The notes beneath the pieces are model-generated. The model made no database searches and was not told the DNA's origin. It worked only from the letters and a program-made list of their open reading frames with translations. A stretch of DNA of 17,574 nt. Source: Deltaproteobacteria bacterium. GTDB lineage: Bacteria > Desulfobacterota > Syntrophia > Syntrophales > Smithellaceae. The stretch covers positions 1 to 17,574 of the forward strand of contig SBEK01000076.1 in the NCBI GenBank assembly GCA_009668925.1. Direction: 5' to 3'. This document shows, piece after piece, positions 6,969 through 14,307 of this stretch; positions within the stretch are counted from its first letter, which is position 1, and each line of letters opens with the position of its first letter. The translations under genes and the position numbers were made by a program.

Positions 6969-8573
6969 CTATTTGATGTTGCGCAATTCCCGGCGCAGGA
7001 TCTTGCCCACGGCGCTTTTGGGCAAGCCGTCCAGAAACTGGATGACTTTGGGCCGCTTGAACGTGGGCAGATGCTTCTTGCAGAACTCCAGAAGCTCGGC
7101 CTCGGTGACCGTCCCGCCGGTCTTGAGGGCGACAAACGCTTTGACGGCTTCGCCGTACACGGGGTCGGGAATGCCGATCACGCCGGCTTCCAGGACGTCG
7201 GGGTGCATGTAAAGAATGTTTTCGATTTCTTTGGGGTAAATGTTTTCTCCGCCCCGGATGATCAAATCTTTTTTCCGGTCGGTGATATAGAAGTAACCGT
7301 CTTCGTCCATGCGGCCGACGTCGCCGGTGTGGAGCCAGCCGTCGCGCAGCACGGCCGCCGTCTCCGCCGGTTTGTTCCAGTATCCCTTCATCACCCCGGG
7401 ACCTTTAATGACGATTTCTCCTGTTTGCCCCTGCGGCACTTCCCGGTCCTTATCATCGAAGATTTTGATGGTATTGCATTTCTGGTAGCACTTGCCGATG
7501 GAGCCGTACTTGGGCGGCCGTCTGCCCGCGACATTGCCGCAGTTGACGGTCGTCGCTTCGCTGAGCCCGTAGCCTTCCCAGATGTCATTGTGATATTTTT
7601 CCCGCCAGCTGCGGGCCACTTCCAGCGGCATCGGCGCCGCGCCGCAGATGCAGGTTTTAAGAGAGCTCAAGTCATACTTCGCTGCCGCGGGGTGGTTGAG
7701 GATCTGGATGTACATCGTGGGCACGCCGCGAAAATCGGTGACTTTGTATTTTTCAATGGATTTCATGGCCTCTTCGGGATCCCAGCGGTTGATGACAACG
7801 AGTTTGCCTCCCGTCAGAAACTCGAGATTCAAGGCGAAAACACCATAACCATGGAACAGGGGCAGTGTGATGAGCGACACCCGGTTGCGGCTGACGCCGA
7901 AAACCTCACCTTCCTTTTCTTCTCTTTTGGCCTGTCCGCCGTCCTTTTCACGCATCAGACCCGTGACGGAAATGCCCCAGGAGTCCAGGAGCACCAAATC
8001 GTAGTATCCCGTCACATGCGAATACCAGTTGTAGTGCGTCAGCATAACGCCCTTCGGGTTTCCGGTGGTGCCTGCGGTATAGATCATGACGGCCGTATCG
8101 TCATTATCCGTCTCGGTAAGGGCCAGTTGATCCGATTCCCGGCCGGTGATTTCAGCAAAGCTAGGGCCGCCTTCCGGGATTTTGTCTCCGCAATAAATCA
8201 CCTGTTTGAGCCCGGGGGCTTCGAGGCGGGCTTCCGTAATGTTGGCGAGATAGTCGCCGTGGCTGATCAAAGCCGACAATCCCGCGTCTTTATAAATGTA
8301 AGCCAGCTCCGAGACCCGGAGGGATGGATTGACCGGGACCAGAATGGCCCCGATTTTGAACGTTGCGAAAAAGGTCTGAATGAGCTCGGGGCAGTTGAGC
8401 AGCTGGACACCAACCCGGTCGCCCTTTTTGATGCCCAGTTTTTTCAAGGCATTCCCCAGTTGGTTGGTGGTTCGGTTCAGCTCGACGTTCGTATGCGCTT
8501 TGCCGTTGAAATAAACAAAATCGTATTCGCCGAATCTTTGGATATTATCATCTGTCAAGCGTCCGATGTTCAT
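6969..8573 (-). CDS. Long-chain-type fatty-acid:CoA ligase (AMP-forming)
   Basis: This 534-aa protein has the complete adenylate-forming set: A3 YTAGTTGNPKG (165-175), LPLFHGYG (237-244), GYGLSE (334-339), DGWLHTGD (411-418), the hinge region DRKKDLIIRGGENIYPKEIE (432-451) and A10 LPKSAVGKILRREL (517-530) with catalytic K524. It should convert a fatty or other carboxylic acid to its CoA thioester with ATP. A charged stretch at about residues 203-230 (MREKDGGQAKREEKEGEVF) between A3 and LPLFH looks longer than usual. I chose ATG 8573 because AAAAGGAG (8581-8588) lies 7 nt upstream and the family normally begins near this point; an in-frame ATG at 8654 would add 27 unusual residues. The neighbouring ligase at 5078 is a paralogue on the same strand with its own promoter. 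The exact chain length cannot be judged. Confidence 0.9.
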   Translation of the reverse strand: MNIGRLTDDNIQRFGEYDFVYFNGKAHTNVELNRTTNQLGNALKKLGIKKGDRVGVQLLNCPELIQTFFATFKIGAILVPVNPSLRVSELAYIYKDAGLSALISHGDYLANITEARLEAPGLKQVIYCGDKIPEGGPSFAEITGRESDQLALTETDNDDTAVMIYTAGTTGNPKGVMLTHYNWYSHVTGYYDLVLLDSWGISVTGLMREKDGGQAKREEKEGEVFGVSRNRVSLITLPLFHGYGVFALNLEFLTGGKLVVINRWDPEEAMKSIEKYKVTDFRGVPTMYIQILNHPAAAKYDLSSLKTCICGAAPMPLEVARSWREKYHNDIWEGYGLSEATTVNCGNVAGRRPPKYGSIGKCYQKCNTIKIFDDKDREVPQGQTGEIVIKGPGVMKGYWNKPAETAAVLRDGWLHTGDVGRMDEDGYFYITDRKKDLIIRGGENIYPKEIENILYMHPDVLEAGVIGIPDPVYGEAVKAFVALKTGGTVTEAELLEFCKKHLPTFKRPKVIQFLDGLPKSAVGKILRRELRNIK

Positions 8574-9589
8574 GGGTCTTCTCCTTTTCTTAAGAATCAT
8601 TGTCTGCACCCGTAAGAGCATTTGTCCCGCCCGCACGGACTTTGTTTTGACCATCCTTTCCGGTGCTACCGCCCCGGCGGCTGCCGGAGCATAGCCTGCA
8701 TCACCTGCTTTGGACCCGGCGCCATCTTTGTACTGAAAATGCCGGGGCCTCGGGACGATTATCAGATGTGAGACGCCGGGCTGACAACAACTGCATACTC
8801 TTTGGAAATAATCTTTTGACGTTCAATGACTGTTTGTACGGGACGGTTTCGACCGGTATTCCTGATCGCTTGCTGCTCCCTTCCGGACTGAAGAACGGCG
8901 GCAGCACCGCCGGAAAACAGTCATTGAAAAAAGCAAAGTGCATACCAGGCGTTTAAAAAATTTTTCTGTATGTTGCACGCAAAGAAGAATATTGTCAAAC
9001 GCGAACAGGAGCTGATTTTGCTAATAAATAAACTCGTGTGAATACGTACATTTACAAATGCAACCGAACTCTCTGAGAAAGGCGATGCGGTGTACAATAT
9101 TGCACCGGAGCAGGTCTTCGGCCTCCGAAGCGCGTCGTTGTATCAGCCTTTTTTCTATAGAATGTATACAAACCTGCGGCGCGCCCGGTCCGCGGAAACG
9201 GCGCCGGGAACATAGAGGTGCAAAAGAGGTTAAAATTATTTATTGTTTTTTAATGAAAGGCGGTTCGGAAAGGCGGACACGGGATCATCTCCTGAGAAAA
9301 AATCAGAATCTCGAAAAAAATACCAAAGTCAGATAGAGCCGCCGGGAATGGAATTTCCCAGATATTTAAGATGGATATAGAAACAGCTCGTTTAACGGTT
9401 CGCCATACCGCGGCCGGATCGCTTGTCTACTTTGTATATATTGATAAATCCTGTCCTTCATCGCCGATCTTCATCATTAGGGACTGGTGAAAGAACGGAC
9501 GCCTTTCGCGGACATCCGCCGGTTAGAGTGCCATTGGGATTTGCGCGTCCGGTGCGCCGATCCGGAGCACAGCCCGTCCTTCCGGGGTG
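8574..9589. other. Gene-poor region of about 1 kb
   Basis: I see no reading frame here with recognisable motifs, a convincing ribosome site or plausible composition; the short open frames have scrambled, Arg/Ser/Cys-rich products. The 8574-8700 part is the leader of the acyl-CoA ligase. The only clear structure is the inverted repeat at 8822-8928. The AT-rich stretch from about 8945 to 9450 contains several short A runs but no tRNA-like T-arm. Confidence 0.5.
8822..8928. repeat. 107-nt element bounded by 14-bp perfect inverted repeats
   Basis: TTCAATGACTGTTT (8822-8835) is exactly complementary to AAACAGTCATTGAA (8915-8928). The 79-nt interior can fold into at least two further hairpins: CGGT-TTCG-ACCG (8844-8855) and CGGCGG-CAGCA-CCGCCG (8896-8912). 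This is compatible with a multibranched RNA or a small non-autonomous element. I see no target-site duplication, no transposase and no match to a family I recognise. Confidence 0.45.
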
Positions 9590-10282
9590 TCAGCAAAGAT
9601 CGCTCAGGCGGAAAAGAACGGTCAAGTGAAGATTCCGGATGCCGTATCGATCCAGAGGAATCTCAACGGCCTGATTTTCTTTGAGCCCGGGCTGAAAGGA
9701 GATCAAGACCGGGACTTCTCCGGCCAGAGCGCCTTCTCCGGCGCAGCGCGTGCACTCATAAGGCCCCACACGGCCATATCCCCGGCACGTCCGGCAGACG
9801 GCCCTCACGGGAACCAGGACCTTGACATTTCCGCCCCAAAGCGCCTGGGCATAGGAAAGGGGCACTTCTATGGTCAGGTTTTGCATGTGCCCGGATTTGG
9901 GATACCGAAACGTGGAAAAATTGTTCCACAGCCAATCGAAAATCTCGTCGAATGACGGTGTAAAAGTCTGAAACGACCGGACGAGCGAGATATCATCCAA
10001 ATCGGCCGGCTGCATCTCCGGCGGGGTCGCCGCCGGCTCCGGAGACGTCTTATTCCCGGAGGGGACGCTTGTCCTGGCAAAGAGCAGATTGTGATCATAC
10101 TGCCGCCGCGCATCGCTTTGGCTCAAGACGGCGTAGGCTTCCTGAATCTGCCGGAAGATATCGTTTCCGCCCCCATAGGTATCGGGATGAAATTCTTTGG
10201 TGAGCCGGCGGTAAGCCGCTTTGATTTCTTCGGTTTTCGCGCCGGCTGAGACGCCGAGAATCGCATAATAACTTTTAGCCAT
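9590..10282 (-). CDS. Short DnaJ-like co-chaperone with a single zinc site
   Basis: This 230-aa protein begins with a J-domain (about 4-65) that keeps the HPD triad (32-34) needed to stimulate the Hsp70 ATPase. A Pro/Ser/Thr-rich linker follows (70-95), then a beta-rich substrate-domain segment (about 134-230). Inserted in it is CRTCRGYGRVGPYECTRC (163-180), giving four cysteines (C163, C166, C177, C180), enough for one zinc ion. Canonical DnaJ is about 370 aa with four CxxCxGxG motifs and a second substrate domain; here half of the zinc region and the second domain are absent. AAGGAGG (10289-10295) lies 6 nt before ATG 10282, so the start is firm. It follows the YtxH gene by 75 nt, with a hairpin between, and may share its transcript. 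It probably directs DnaK to a subset of clients. Confidence 0.85.
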   Translation of the reverse strand: MAKSYYAILGVSAGAKTEEIKAAYRRLTKEFHPDTYGGGNDIFRQIQEAYAVLSQSDARRQYDHNLLFARTSVPSGNKTSPEPAATPPEMQPADLDDISLVRSFQTFTPSFDEIFDWLWNNFSTFRYPKSGHMQNLTIEVPLSYAQALWGGNVKVLVPVRAVCRTCRGYGRVGPYECTRCAGEGALAGEVPVLISFQPGLKENQAVEIPLDRYGIRNLHLTVLFRLSDLC

Positions 10283-10330
10283 CGCGAGCCTCCTTCCCGA
10301 ATGCCGGAGTTTCTCCTCACTTGCGGCCGC

Positions 10331-10355
10331 CCCGGAAGACGGGTTTGCTTCCGGG
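10331..10355 (-). terminator. Hairpin between the YtxH and DnaJ-like genes
   Basis: CCCGGAAG (10331-10338) pairs perfectly with CTTCCGGG (10348-10355) around a 9-nt loop, directly after the YtxH stop codon. No U-tract follows on the minus strand, so it may be an attenuator or an RNA-stability element within an operon. Confidence 0.35.
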
Positions 10356-10357
10356 CT

Positions 10358-10699
10358 TCAGTGCTTGAGGGCTTCCGAAAATTTCTGTTTCTGTTTTTCC
10401 AGCGCGTGCTGGCCCTGTTCCAGGGTGGACATGATTTCCAGCTTGGCCTTGTCGGTCAGGTTCCCTCCCTGTTCGGCAACATCAGCCGCCCTGACCTTAA
10501 GGTCCTCGATAAGGCCGTTGACATCGTCAATGGTCTCCTCGATCAGAGCCGCTGCATGGTGTCTGGCACGGCGCGCCGCCCTGAAAATCGTAAGCCGCGT
10601 CTTGCGGCCCGACTTGGGCGCCGCGAGAAGCGCTATGCCGGCGCCGATTAATCCGCCTATCAAAAGCGCGCCGCCGATCTTTGCAGTGTCCTCGTTCAT
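10358..10699 (-). CDS. YtxH domain-containing small membrane-anchored protein
   Basis: The 113-aa product starts MNEDTAKIG and then has the glycine-rich hydrophobic segment ALLIGGLIGAGIALLAAPKSGR (about 11-32), the hallmark of the YtxH family (general-stress or gas-vesicle-like small proteins). The rest is a charged amphipathic helix (about 45-110) likely to form a coiled coil. It is probably anchored in the inner membrane by its N-terminus. I chose ATG 10699 because GAGGGGG (10706-10712) lies 6 nt upstream and the protein then begins at the usual place; a longer frame to 10747 has no such site. An operator-like palindrome lies 40 nt upstream. The J-protein gene follows. The molecular role of the family is not established. 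Confidence 0.75.
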   Translation of the reverse strand: MNEDTAKIGGALLIGGLIGAGIALLAAPKSGRKTRLTIFRAARRARHHAAALIEETIDDVNGLIEDLKVRAADVAEQGGNLTDKAKLEIMSTLEQGQHALEKQKQKFSEALKH

Positions 10700-10738
10700 G
10701 ATATTCCCCCTCGTGACGATTTGGTTTGCGGGTATAAT

Positions 10739-10763
10739 CGTCAACAATTTGAAATGATTGACG
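10739..10763. promoter_or_regulatory. 25-bp imperfect palindrome upstream of the YtxH gene
   Basis: The site has the form CGTCAA-N2-ATTT-N-AAAT-N2-TTGACG, symmetric at 10 of 12 base pairs. On the minus strand one half reads TTGACG and could double as a -35 element. The size and spacing resemble the operator of a dimeric helix-turn-helix regulator. No dedicated regulator gene is adjacent. Confidence 0.35.
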
Positions 10764-10853
10764 GTTATTTAATTTTTCCTTGAGAGCAAGCCTATACAAA
10801 AGGTAAGAAGCGAAAGGGGGTGTGTCAAGACTATCGTGGGCTTTGACGTCACT

Positions 10854-11219
10854 TCAGGGATTATACCGGTGCAGAAAGCAGGGCAGGTAATCCTTGCCGG
10901 CGGCGCGCTTTGCTTCCCGGTAATTGCGGGGCCACTCGCGGCAGACCCGCGGCTTGTGTCCGGAAACGTGCAGCATGCAGCCGCGTTCATCCTGCAAAAA
11001 GACGCATCCGCGGGGCCCTGTCCGGGTTCGATACAGGGCCGTTCCGGATTTATCAAATTTCGGCCCCAGGAAATCATCGGCCGTGGCCTTGCCGGCGGAA
11101 ATCAGGTGATCCCTCTCGTCCGCGAATACATCAACGCCGTATCGGCAACAGGAATCTCCACAAGGGAATGAAAAACAGTCCCAGGGACTCACTTCCTTAT
11201 TCTTTGTCTCCTTCTTCAT
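10854..11219 (-). CDS. YkgJ-family cysteine-cluster protein
   Basis: The 121-aa protein has the family's cysteine layout: C15-x4-C20-G-x2-C24-C25 near the N-terminus, then C72, C81, C93 (in PRVCREWP) and C114, eight cysteines in all. YkgJ/UPF0153 proteins are predicted to bind zinc or an iron-sulfur cluster; their cellular task is largely unknown. ATG 11219 is chosen because GGGGAG (11226-11231) lies 6 nt upstream, and the frame further upstream adds 29 residues of unlike composition. It starts 125 nt after the end of the hybrid-kinase gene on the same strand, so partial co-transcription is possible. Confidence 0.75.
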   Translation of the reverse strand: MKKETKNKEVSPWDCFSFPCGDSCCRYGVDVFADERDHLISAGKATADDFLGPKFDKSGTALYRTRTGPRGCVFLQDERGCMLHVSGHKPRVCREWPRNYREAKRAAGKDYLPCFLHRYNP

Positions 11220-11344
11220 CTGCTGCTCCCCAGGCGAAAGACACCCACCGGCTCTCCCCAGTGTCCGCCGGTGTAAAAAAGCCGGACCGGTATAGATCAT
11301 GTTCACCTGTCATATCCCGCCAAGACCGGATCCGTGATCAATTT

Positions 11345-13540
11345 CTATTCTCCGACGGCTTCCCGGATTTTGGCCGCCAGATCTTTTAAAGAAAACGGTT
11401 TGGAGATGAATTGCACCCTTTTATCCAGAATCCCCTGGTGGGCGATGACATCCGCCGTGTATCCGGACGTATACAGACATTTCAGACCCGGCTTGACGGC
11501 GAGGATCCGCTCCGCTAATTCCTTGCCGTTCATGTCCGGCATAATCACATCCGTAAGCAGCAGGTCGATCTTCCCCGCGTATTCCCCGGCAAGTTTCAGC
11601 GCCTGATCCGCACTCTTCGCCTCGAGAACGTTATAGCCCAGTGTTTCCAGCATGGCCCGGCCGAGCTTCAAAACCGTCTCTTCATCTTCCACGATCAGGA
11701 CGGTCTCCGTTCCCCCCGGTATTGGCGTATCCGATTCATCATCTGTTGCTTCCGAGCTTGTGTCCGTATAGCGCGGCAGATAGATTCGGAAAATCGAACC
11801 CTGCCCGGGTTCACTGCGGACATCAATGAATCCGCCGTTCTGTTTGACGATTCCGTATACGGTAGCCAGACCCAATCCCGTTCCCTGACCGTTTTTGCCC
11901 GTCGTATAGAAAGGCTCGAAAATATTGGCGAGGGTATGTTTTTCCATGCCGCAGCCGTCGTCCCGTATGGACAATTCGACATAGTCCCCCGCCGTAAAGT
12001 CCGCAAAGCCGTTGCGATACCCTTCATCACAAGACGCATTGGACGTTTCGATCGTGATCTTTCCCTTCTGGCCTATGGCGTCGCGGGCGTTGACCGTCAG
12101 ATTGACCAGAATCTGGTCGACCTGGGATGGATCGATCTTGACTTTCCACAGATTTTGTCCGGGCATCCATATCAAATGGATATTTTCACCGATGAGCCTC
12201 TGCAGCATTTTGAGCATGCCGGTCACCGTATCGCTCAGGTTCAGCACCCTCGGGCTTGCGGTTTGCTTTCGGGCAAACGCCAGCAATTGACGGGTCAGGT
12301 CCGCGGAGCGCAGCCCCGCGCTCATGATATCCTGCAGGGTTCTGCGCAGGGGAGACGCGGGATCAACCGTCAGCATGGCGATTTCCGTGTTCCCGATGAT
12401 GACGCTGAGCATGTTGTTGAAGTCGTGCGCAACGCCTCCGGCAAGACGGCCGACCGATTCCATCTTCTGGGACTGGATGAGCTGCGTTTCCAGGTGCCTC
12501 CTTTCCGTTAAGTCGACCAAAGAAACGACGCTTTCATTGGTTTTGGGGATGACGGCAACGCTGACGAAAACTTCCCTGACCTCGCCGCTGCGGCTTGTAA
12601 ACCGGAATTCATTGGAGGAGAGTGCCGATCCCGGGTCAAGTCTGCGCATTTTATCGTAGCTCATTACCCTGGTCAGGTCATGCCCATCGGCGAAAGCGGT
12701 CAATTTGATTTTGCCCTCGAGTTCCTGCTTCGAATATCCGCTCAAACCGGCAAAGTCGTCATTCGCCATGAGGATGGTCAAGTCCTGGGCCATCAGGATA
12801 TTGGCCGTGGCCGTACTCTCAAAGATGGTTCGATAGCGTTCCTCGCTCTTCCGGACGTCGTCTTCGGACTGCTTGCGTACCGTGATGTCGCGGTCCGTCC
12901 CCTGGAATCCGTAAAGGCTTCCCGACTGATCCAGCATCGGCACCGCCGAGCTTTCCAGATAACGATAGGTTCCATCCTTGTGCATCCAGCGCGTCACAAT
13001 GTTCGACCAGCCCGTTCTTAAAGCAATGGAGCGGGACAGCAGCTCCTTCGCGAGGAGAAGATCTTCTTTGTGCACCAGGGAATTGGCCGCAGCGCGCCCC
13101 AGGATATCGTCCGGGGAATGGCCCAGGATGTCACGGACGGCGGGATTACTGAAGGTGTAAACGCCGGTTAAATCTTTGGACCAAATCCACTCCTGGCTTG
13201 TGGAGACGATGGAGTTGAGCTTCTCTTCGCTGGTCCGCAGGGCATTTTCCGCCAGGGTGCGTTCGGTAAATTCCTTCTGGAGTTTCAGGTTTATTTCTTC
13301 GAGATTGAAGTATCTCTTCATTAAATAGATGACCGGCGGAGCAATCAGAGTGGTCACCACAAATGAATCAATGCAACCGATCAGGATGAGATCGAGGTCT
13401 ATCCGTTTCCACCACAGCAGGCTGTTGATGATGTTCATGCCGGCCGTAAAAAATTGAGACATGACGGTGATCATGATGAAGAAGTAAAGCGGCCATCTGG
13501 GGTTGGAAAACATTTTGTTGGAAAAAGACTGTATATTCAA
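11345..13540 (-). CDS. Membrane-bound PAS-PAS hybrid histidine kinase with receiver domain
   Basis: Read from TTG 13540 the protein is 731 aa. It has two transmembrane segments (about 17-35 and 50-74), two PAS domains (about 104-221 and 230-346), a HisKA domain with AGGVAHDFNN (phospho-acceptor H372), a HATPase domain with N-box LTVNARDAI, G1 DDGCGM, F-box FEPFYTTG and G2 GTGLGL, and a C-terminal receiver (about 612-729) with acidic EDE, phospho-acceptor D664 in LLLTDVIMPD and K713 in SKPF. All catalytic residues are present. No separate response regulator or HPt gene is adjacent, so its output partner is unknown. The start is chosen because a -35/-10 pair (13637-13642/13614-13619) puts the first transcribed base near 13607, excluding the longer frame from TTG 13642, and GGAGG (13551-13555) precedes TTG 13540 by 10 nt. 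ATG 13513 is an alternative. The signal is unknown; periplasmic sensing looks limited because the loop between the two membrane segments is short. Confidence 0.9.
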   Translation of the reverse strand: MNIQSFSNKMFSNPRWPLYFFIMITVMSQFFTAGMNIINSLLWWKRIDLDLILIGCIDSFVVTTLIAPPVIYLMKRYFNLEEINLKLQKEFTERTLAENALRTSEEKLNSIVSTSQEWIWSKDLTGVYTFSNPAVRDILGHSPDDILGRAAANSLVHKEDLLLAKELLSRSIALRTGWSNIVTRWMHKDGTYRYLESSAVPMLDQSGSLYGFQGTDRDITVRKQSEDDVRKSEERYRTIFESTATANILMAQDLTILMANDDFAGLSGYSKQELEGKIKLTAFADGHDLTRVMSYDKMRRLDPGSALSSNEFRFTSRSGEVREVFVSVAVIPKTNESVVSLVDLTERRHLETQLIQSQKMESVGRLAGGVAHDFNNMLSVIIGNTEIAMLTVDPASPLRRTLQDIMSAGLRSADLTRQLLAFARKQTASPRVLNLSDTVTGMLKMLQRLIGENIHLIWMPGQNLWKVKIDPSQVDQILVNLTVNARDAIGQKGKITIETSNASCDEGYRNGFADFTAGDYVELSIRDDGCGMEKHTLANIFEPFYTTGKNGQGTGLGLATVYGIVKQNGGFIDVRSEPGQGSIFRIYLPRYTDTSSEATDDESDTPIPGGTETVLIVEDEETVLKLGRAMLETLGYNVLEAKSADQALKLAGEYAGKIDLLLTDVIMPDMNGKELAERILAVKPGLKCLYTSGYTADVIAHQGILDKRVQFISKPFSLKDLAAKIREAVGE

Positions 13541-13613
13541 AGGAAACGAGCCTCCGGATACCGATGGTCTTGGAATCGACCTGTCCCGCGAGCTATCGCT
13601 TTTCAGGTTTCTG

Positions 13614-13642
13614 ATCTTAGGAGAAAAGATTTTGTATGTCAA
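13614..13642 (-). promoter_or_regulatory. Sigma70-type promoter of the hybrid histidine kinase gene
   Basis: On the minus strand TTGACA (13637-13642) is separated by 17 nt from TAAGAT (13614-13619). The predicted transcript starts near 13607, leaving a leader of about 65 nt before TTG 13540. Confidence 0.5.
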
Positions 13643-13951
13643 AGGATTTTGGCGGATCGGGCAAGACCTGGGGACGCCCCCCGCGAATGTTCAGGATAAC
13701 GCCTCAAAGCTGCCCGGCGGCCTGTTTTTAGCCCCCGGGGCCGGCGCAAAACGGACGGCCGCTGGGGGACGGTTCCTGCGCCTGGCGGCCCCGGCAGAGG
13801 ATCTTTTAGCTCCGGGAGAATGCCCGAACCGTGCCTTATTTTATTGAACCCGACCACGGGCGGTGGTATTGAATCATCCGGTGCAAGTGCGCAATTATCG
13901 CCGCCGGTGCTGCGGTCCTCGGCCGGCGGCCTTCATCCGGAGAAAATGGAA
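13643..13951. other. Divergent intergenic region between the hybrid kinase and the YheU-like gene
   Basis: GC-rich and without a recognisable gene. Apart from the kinase -35 element at its left edge and the GGAG ribosome site at 13939-13942, I see no structure I can name. A promoter for the + strand gene should lie here, but no convincing -35/-10 pair stands out. Confidence 0.4.
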
Positions 13952-14203
13952 ATGGCTGTTCACATCATCCCGATAAAGAAACTCAGCGCCCGGGCTCTGC
14001 GGGGCGTCATCGAAGAATTTATTTCCCGGGAAGGAACGGACTACGGCGCGGTCGAAGTTGCGCCGGAGACAAAATTCCGGCAGGTCTGGGAAAAACTGGC
14101 GGGCTCTCTGGCGGTTCTTGTTTATGATGATGAGACCGAAACCACCAACATATTGATGAAAGATGATCCGCTCCTCGCGAAGCTTGATCGACCAAATGAG
14201 TAA
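13952..14203 (+). CDS. YheU family (UPF0270) small protein
   Basis: The 83-aa product MAVHIIPIKKLSARALRG... resembles E. coli YheU. It shares the opening IPI..LSA..L, the central FISREGTDYGAVEV (family FVLREGTDYG) and the AVLVYDDETETTNIL segment near the end. The family is small, soluble and of unknown function. The C-terminal tail (KDDPLLAKLDRPNE) is slightly longer than usual. ATG 13952 is preferred because GGAG (13939-13942) is 9 nt upstream and the family starts at this point; ATG 13946 would leave only 3 nt. It is the only + strand gene in the right half and converges on the dehydratase array. Confidence 0.8.
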   Translation: MAVHIIPIKKLSARALRGVIEEFISREGTDYGAVEVAPETKFRQVWEKLAGSLAVLVYDDETETTNILMKDDPLLAKLDRPNE

Positions 14204-14223
14204 ATAAAAAAAGGCAAAACAGA

Positions 14224-14262
14224 AAGGGGTCAAAACCTAAGGGAGATAGGTTTTGACCCCTT
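14224..14262. repeat. 16-bp perfect palindromic hairpin between convergent genes
   Basis: AAGGGGTCAAAACCTA (14224-14239) pairs exactly with 14247-14262 around a 7-nt loop. It sits between the YheU-like stop and the end of the dehydratase array. The GGGGTCAAAAC/GTTTTGACCCC arms resemble REP-type palindromes, but no second copy is visible in the window. On the minus strand it is followed by a T-rich stretch, so it could also terminate transcripts. Confidence 0.5.
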
Positions 14263-14272
14263 CACTGAATCG

Positions 14273-14299
14273 CTCAGCTTTTCCGGGGAAAAGACTGAG
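14273..14299 (-). terminator. Hairpin just after the leftmost dehydratase copy
   Basis: CTCAGCTTTTC (14273-14283) pairs with GAAAAG-A-CTGAG (14288-14299), with a CGGG loop and one bulged A. It lies 9 nt beyond the stop codon of the minus-strand gene. No U-tract follows, so a role in mRNA 3'-end protection is as likely as termination. Confidence 0.4.
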
Positions 14300-14307
14300 T
14301 GGAGGGT

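Noticed and set aside
6731..7135. Minus-strand open frame of 134 codons overlapping the 3' end of the complete acyl-CoA ligase
   Set aside because: It overlaps the ligase in a different frame, its product is Arg/Ser/Pro-rich without motifs, and it runs into the terminator hairpin.
7071..8615. Very long plus-strand open frame opposite the complete acyl-CoA ligase
   Set aside because: It is the antisense shadow of a high-GC gene; the minus strand encodes all adenylate-forming motifs and a strong ribosome site, the plus frame has neither.
8780..8860. tmRNA-like impressions: GGTTTCGAC near 8845 and a GACAACAAC tag-like stretch near 8781
   Set aside because: No tRNA-like acceptor/T-arm end with GGTTCGA...CCA is present within 400 nt and the order of elements is wrong for tmRNA.
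9058..9336. Plus-strand open frame of 92 codons in the gene-poor region
   Set aside because: No ribosome site, no recognisable motif, biased Arg/Ser composition typical of random frames.
11246..11273. CACCGGC/GCCGGTG hairpin between the hybrid kinase and the YkgJ-like gene as a terminator
   Set aside because: On the minus strand the T-run precedes the stem instead of following it, and the loop is 14 nt; not a convincing terminator.
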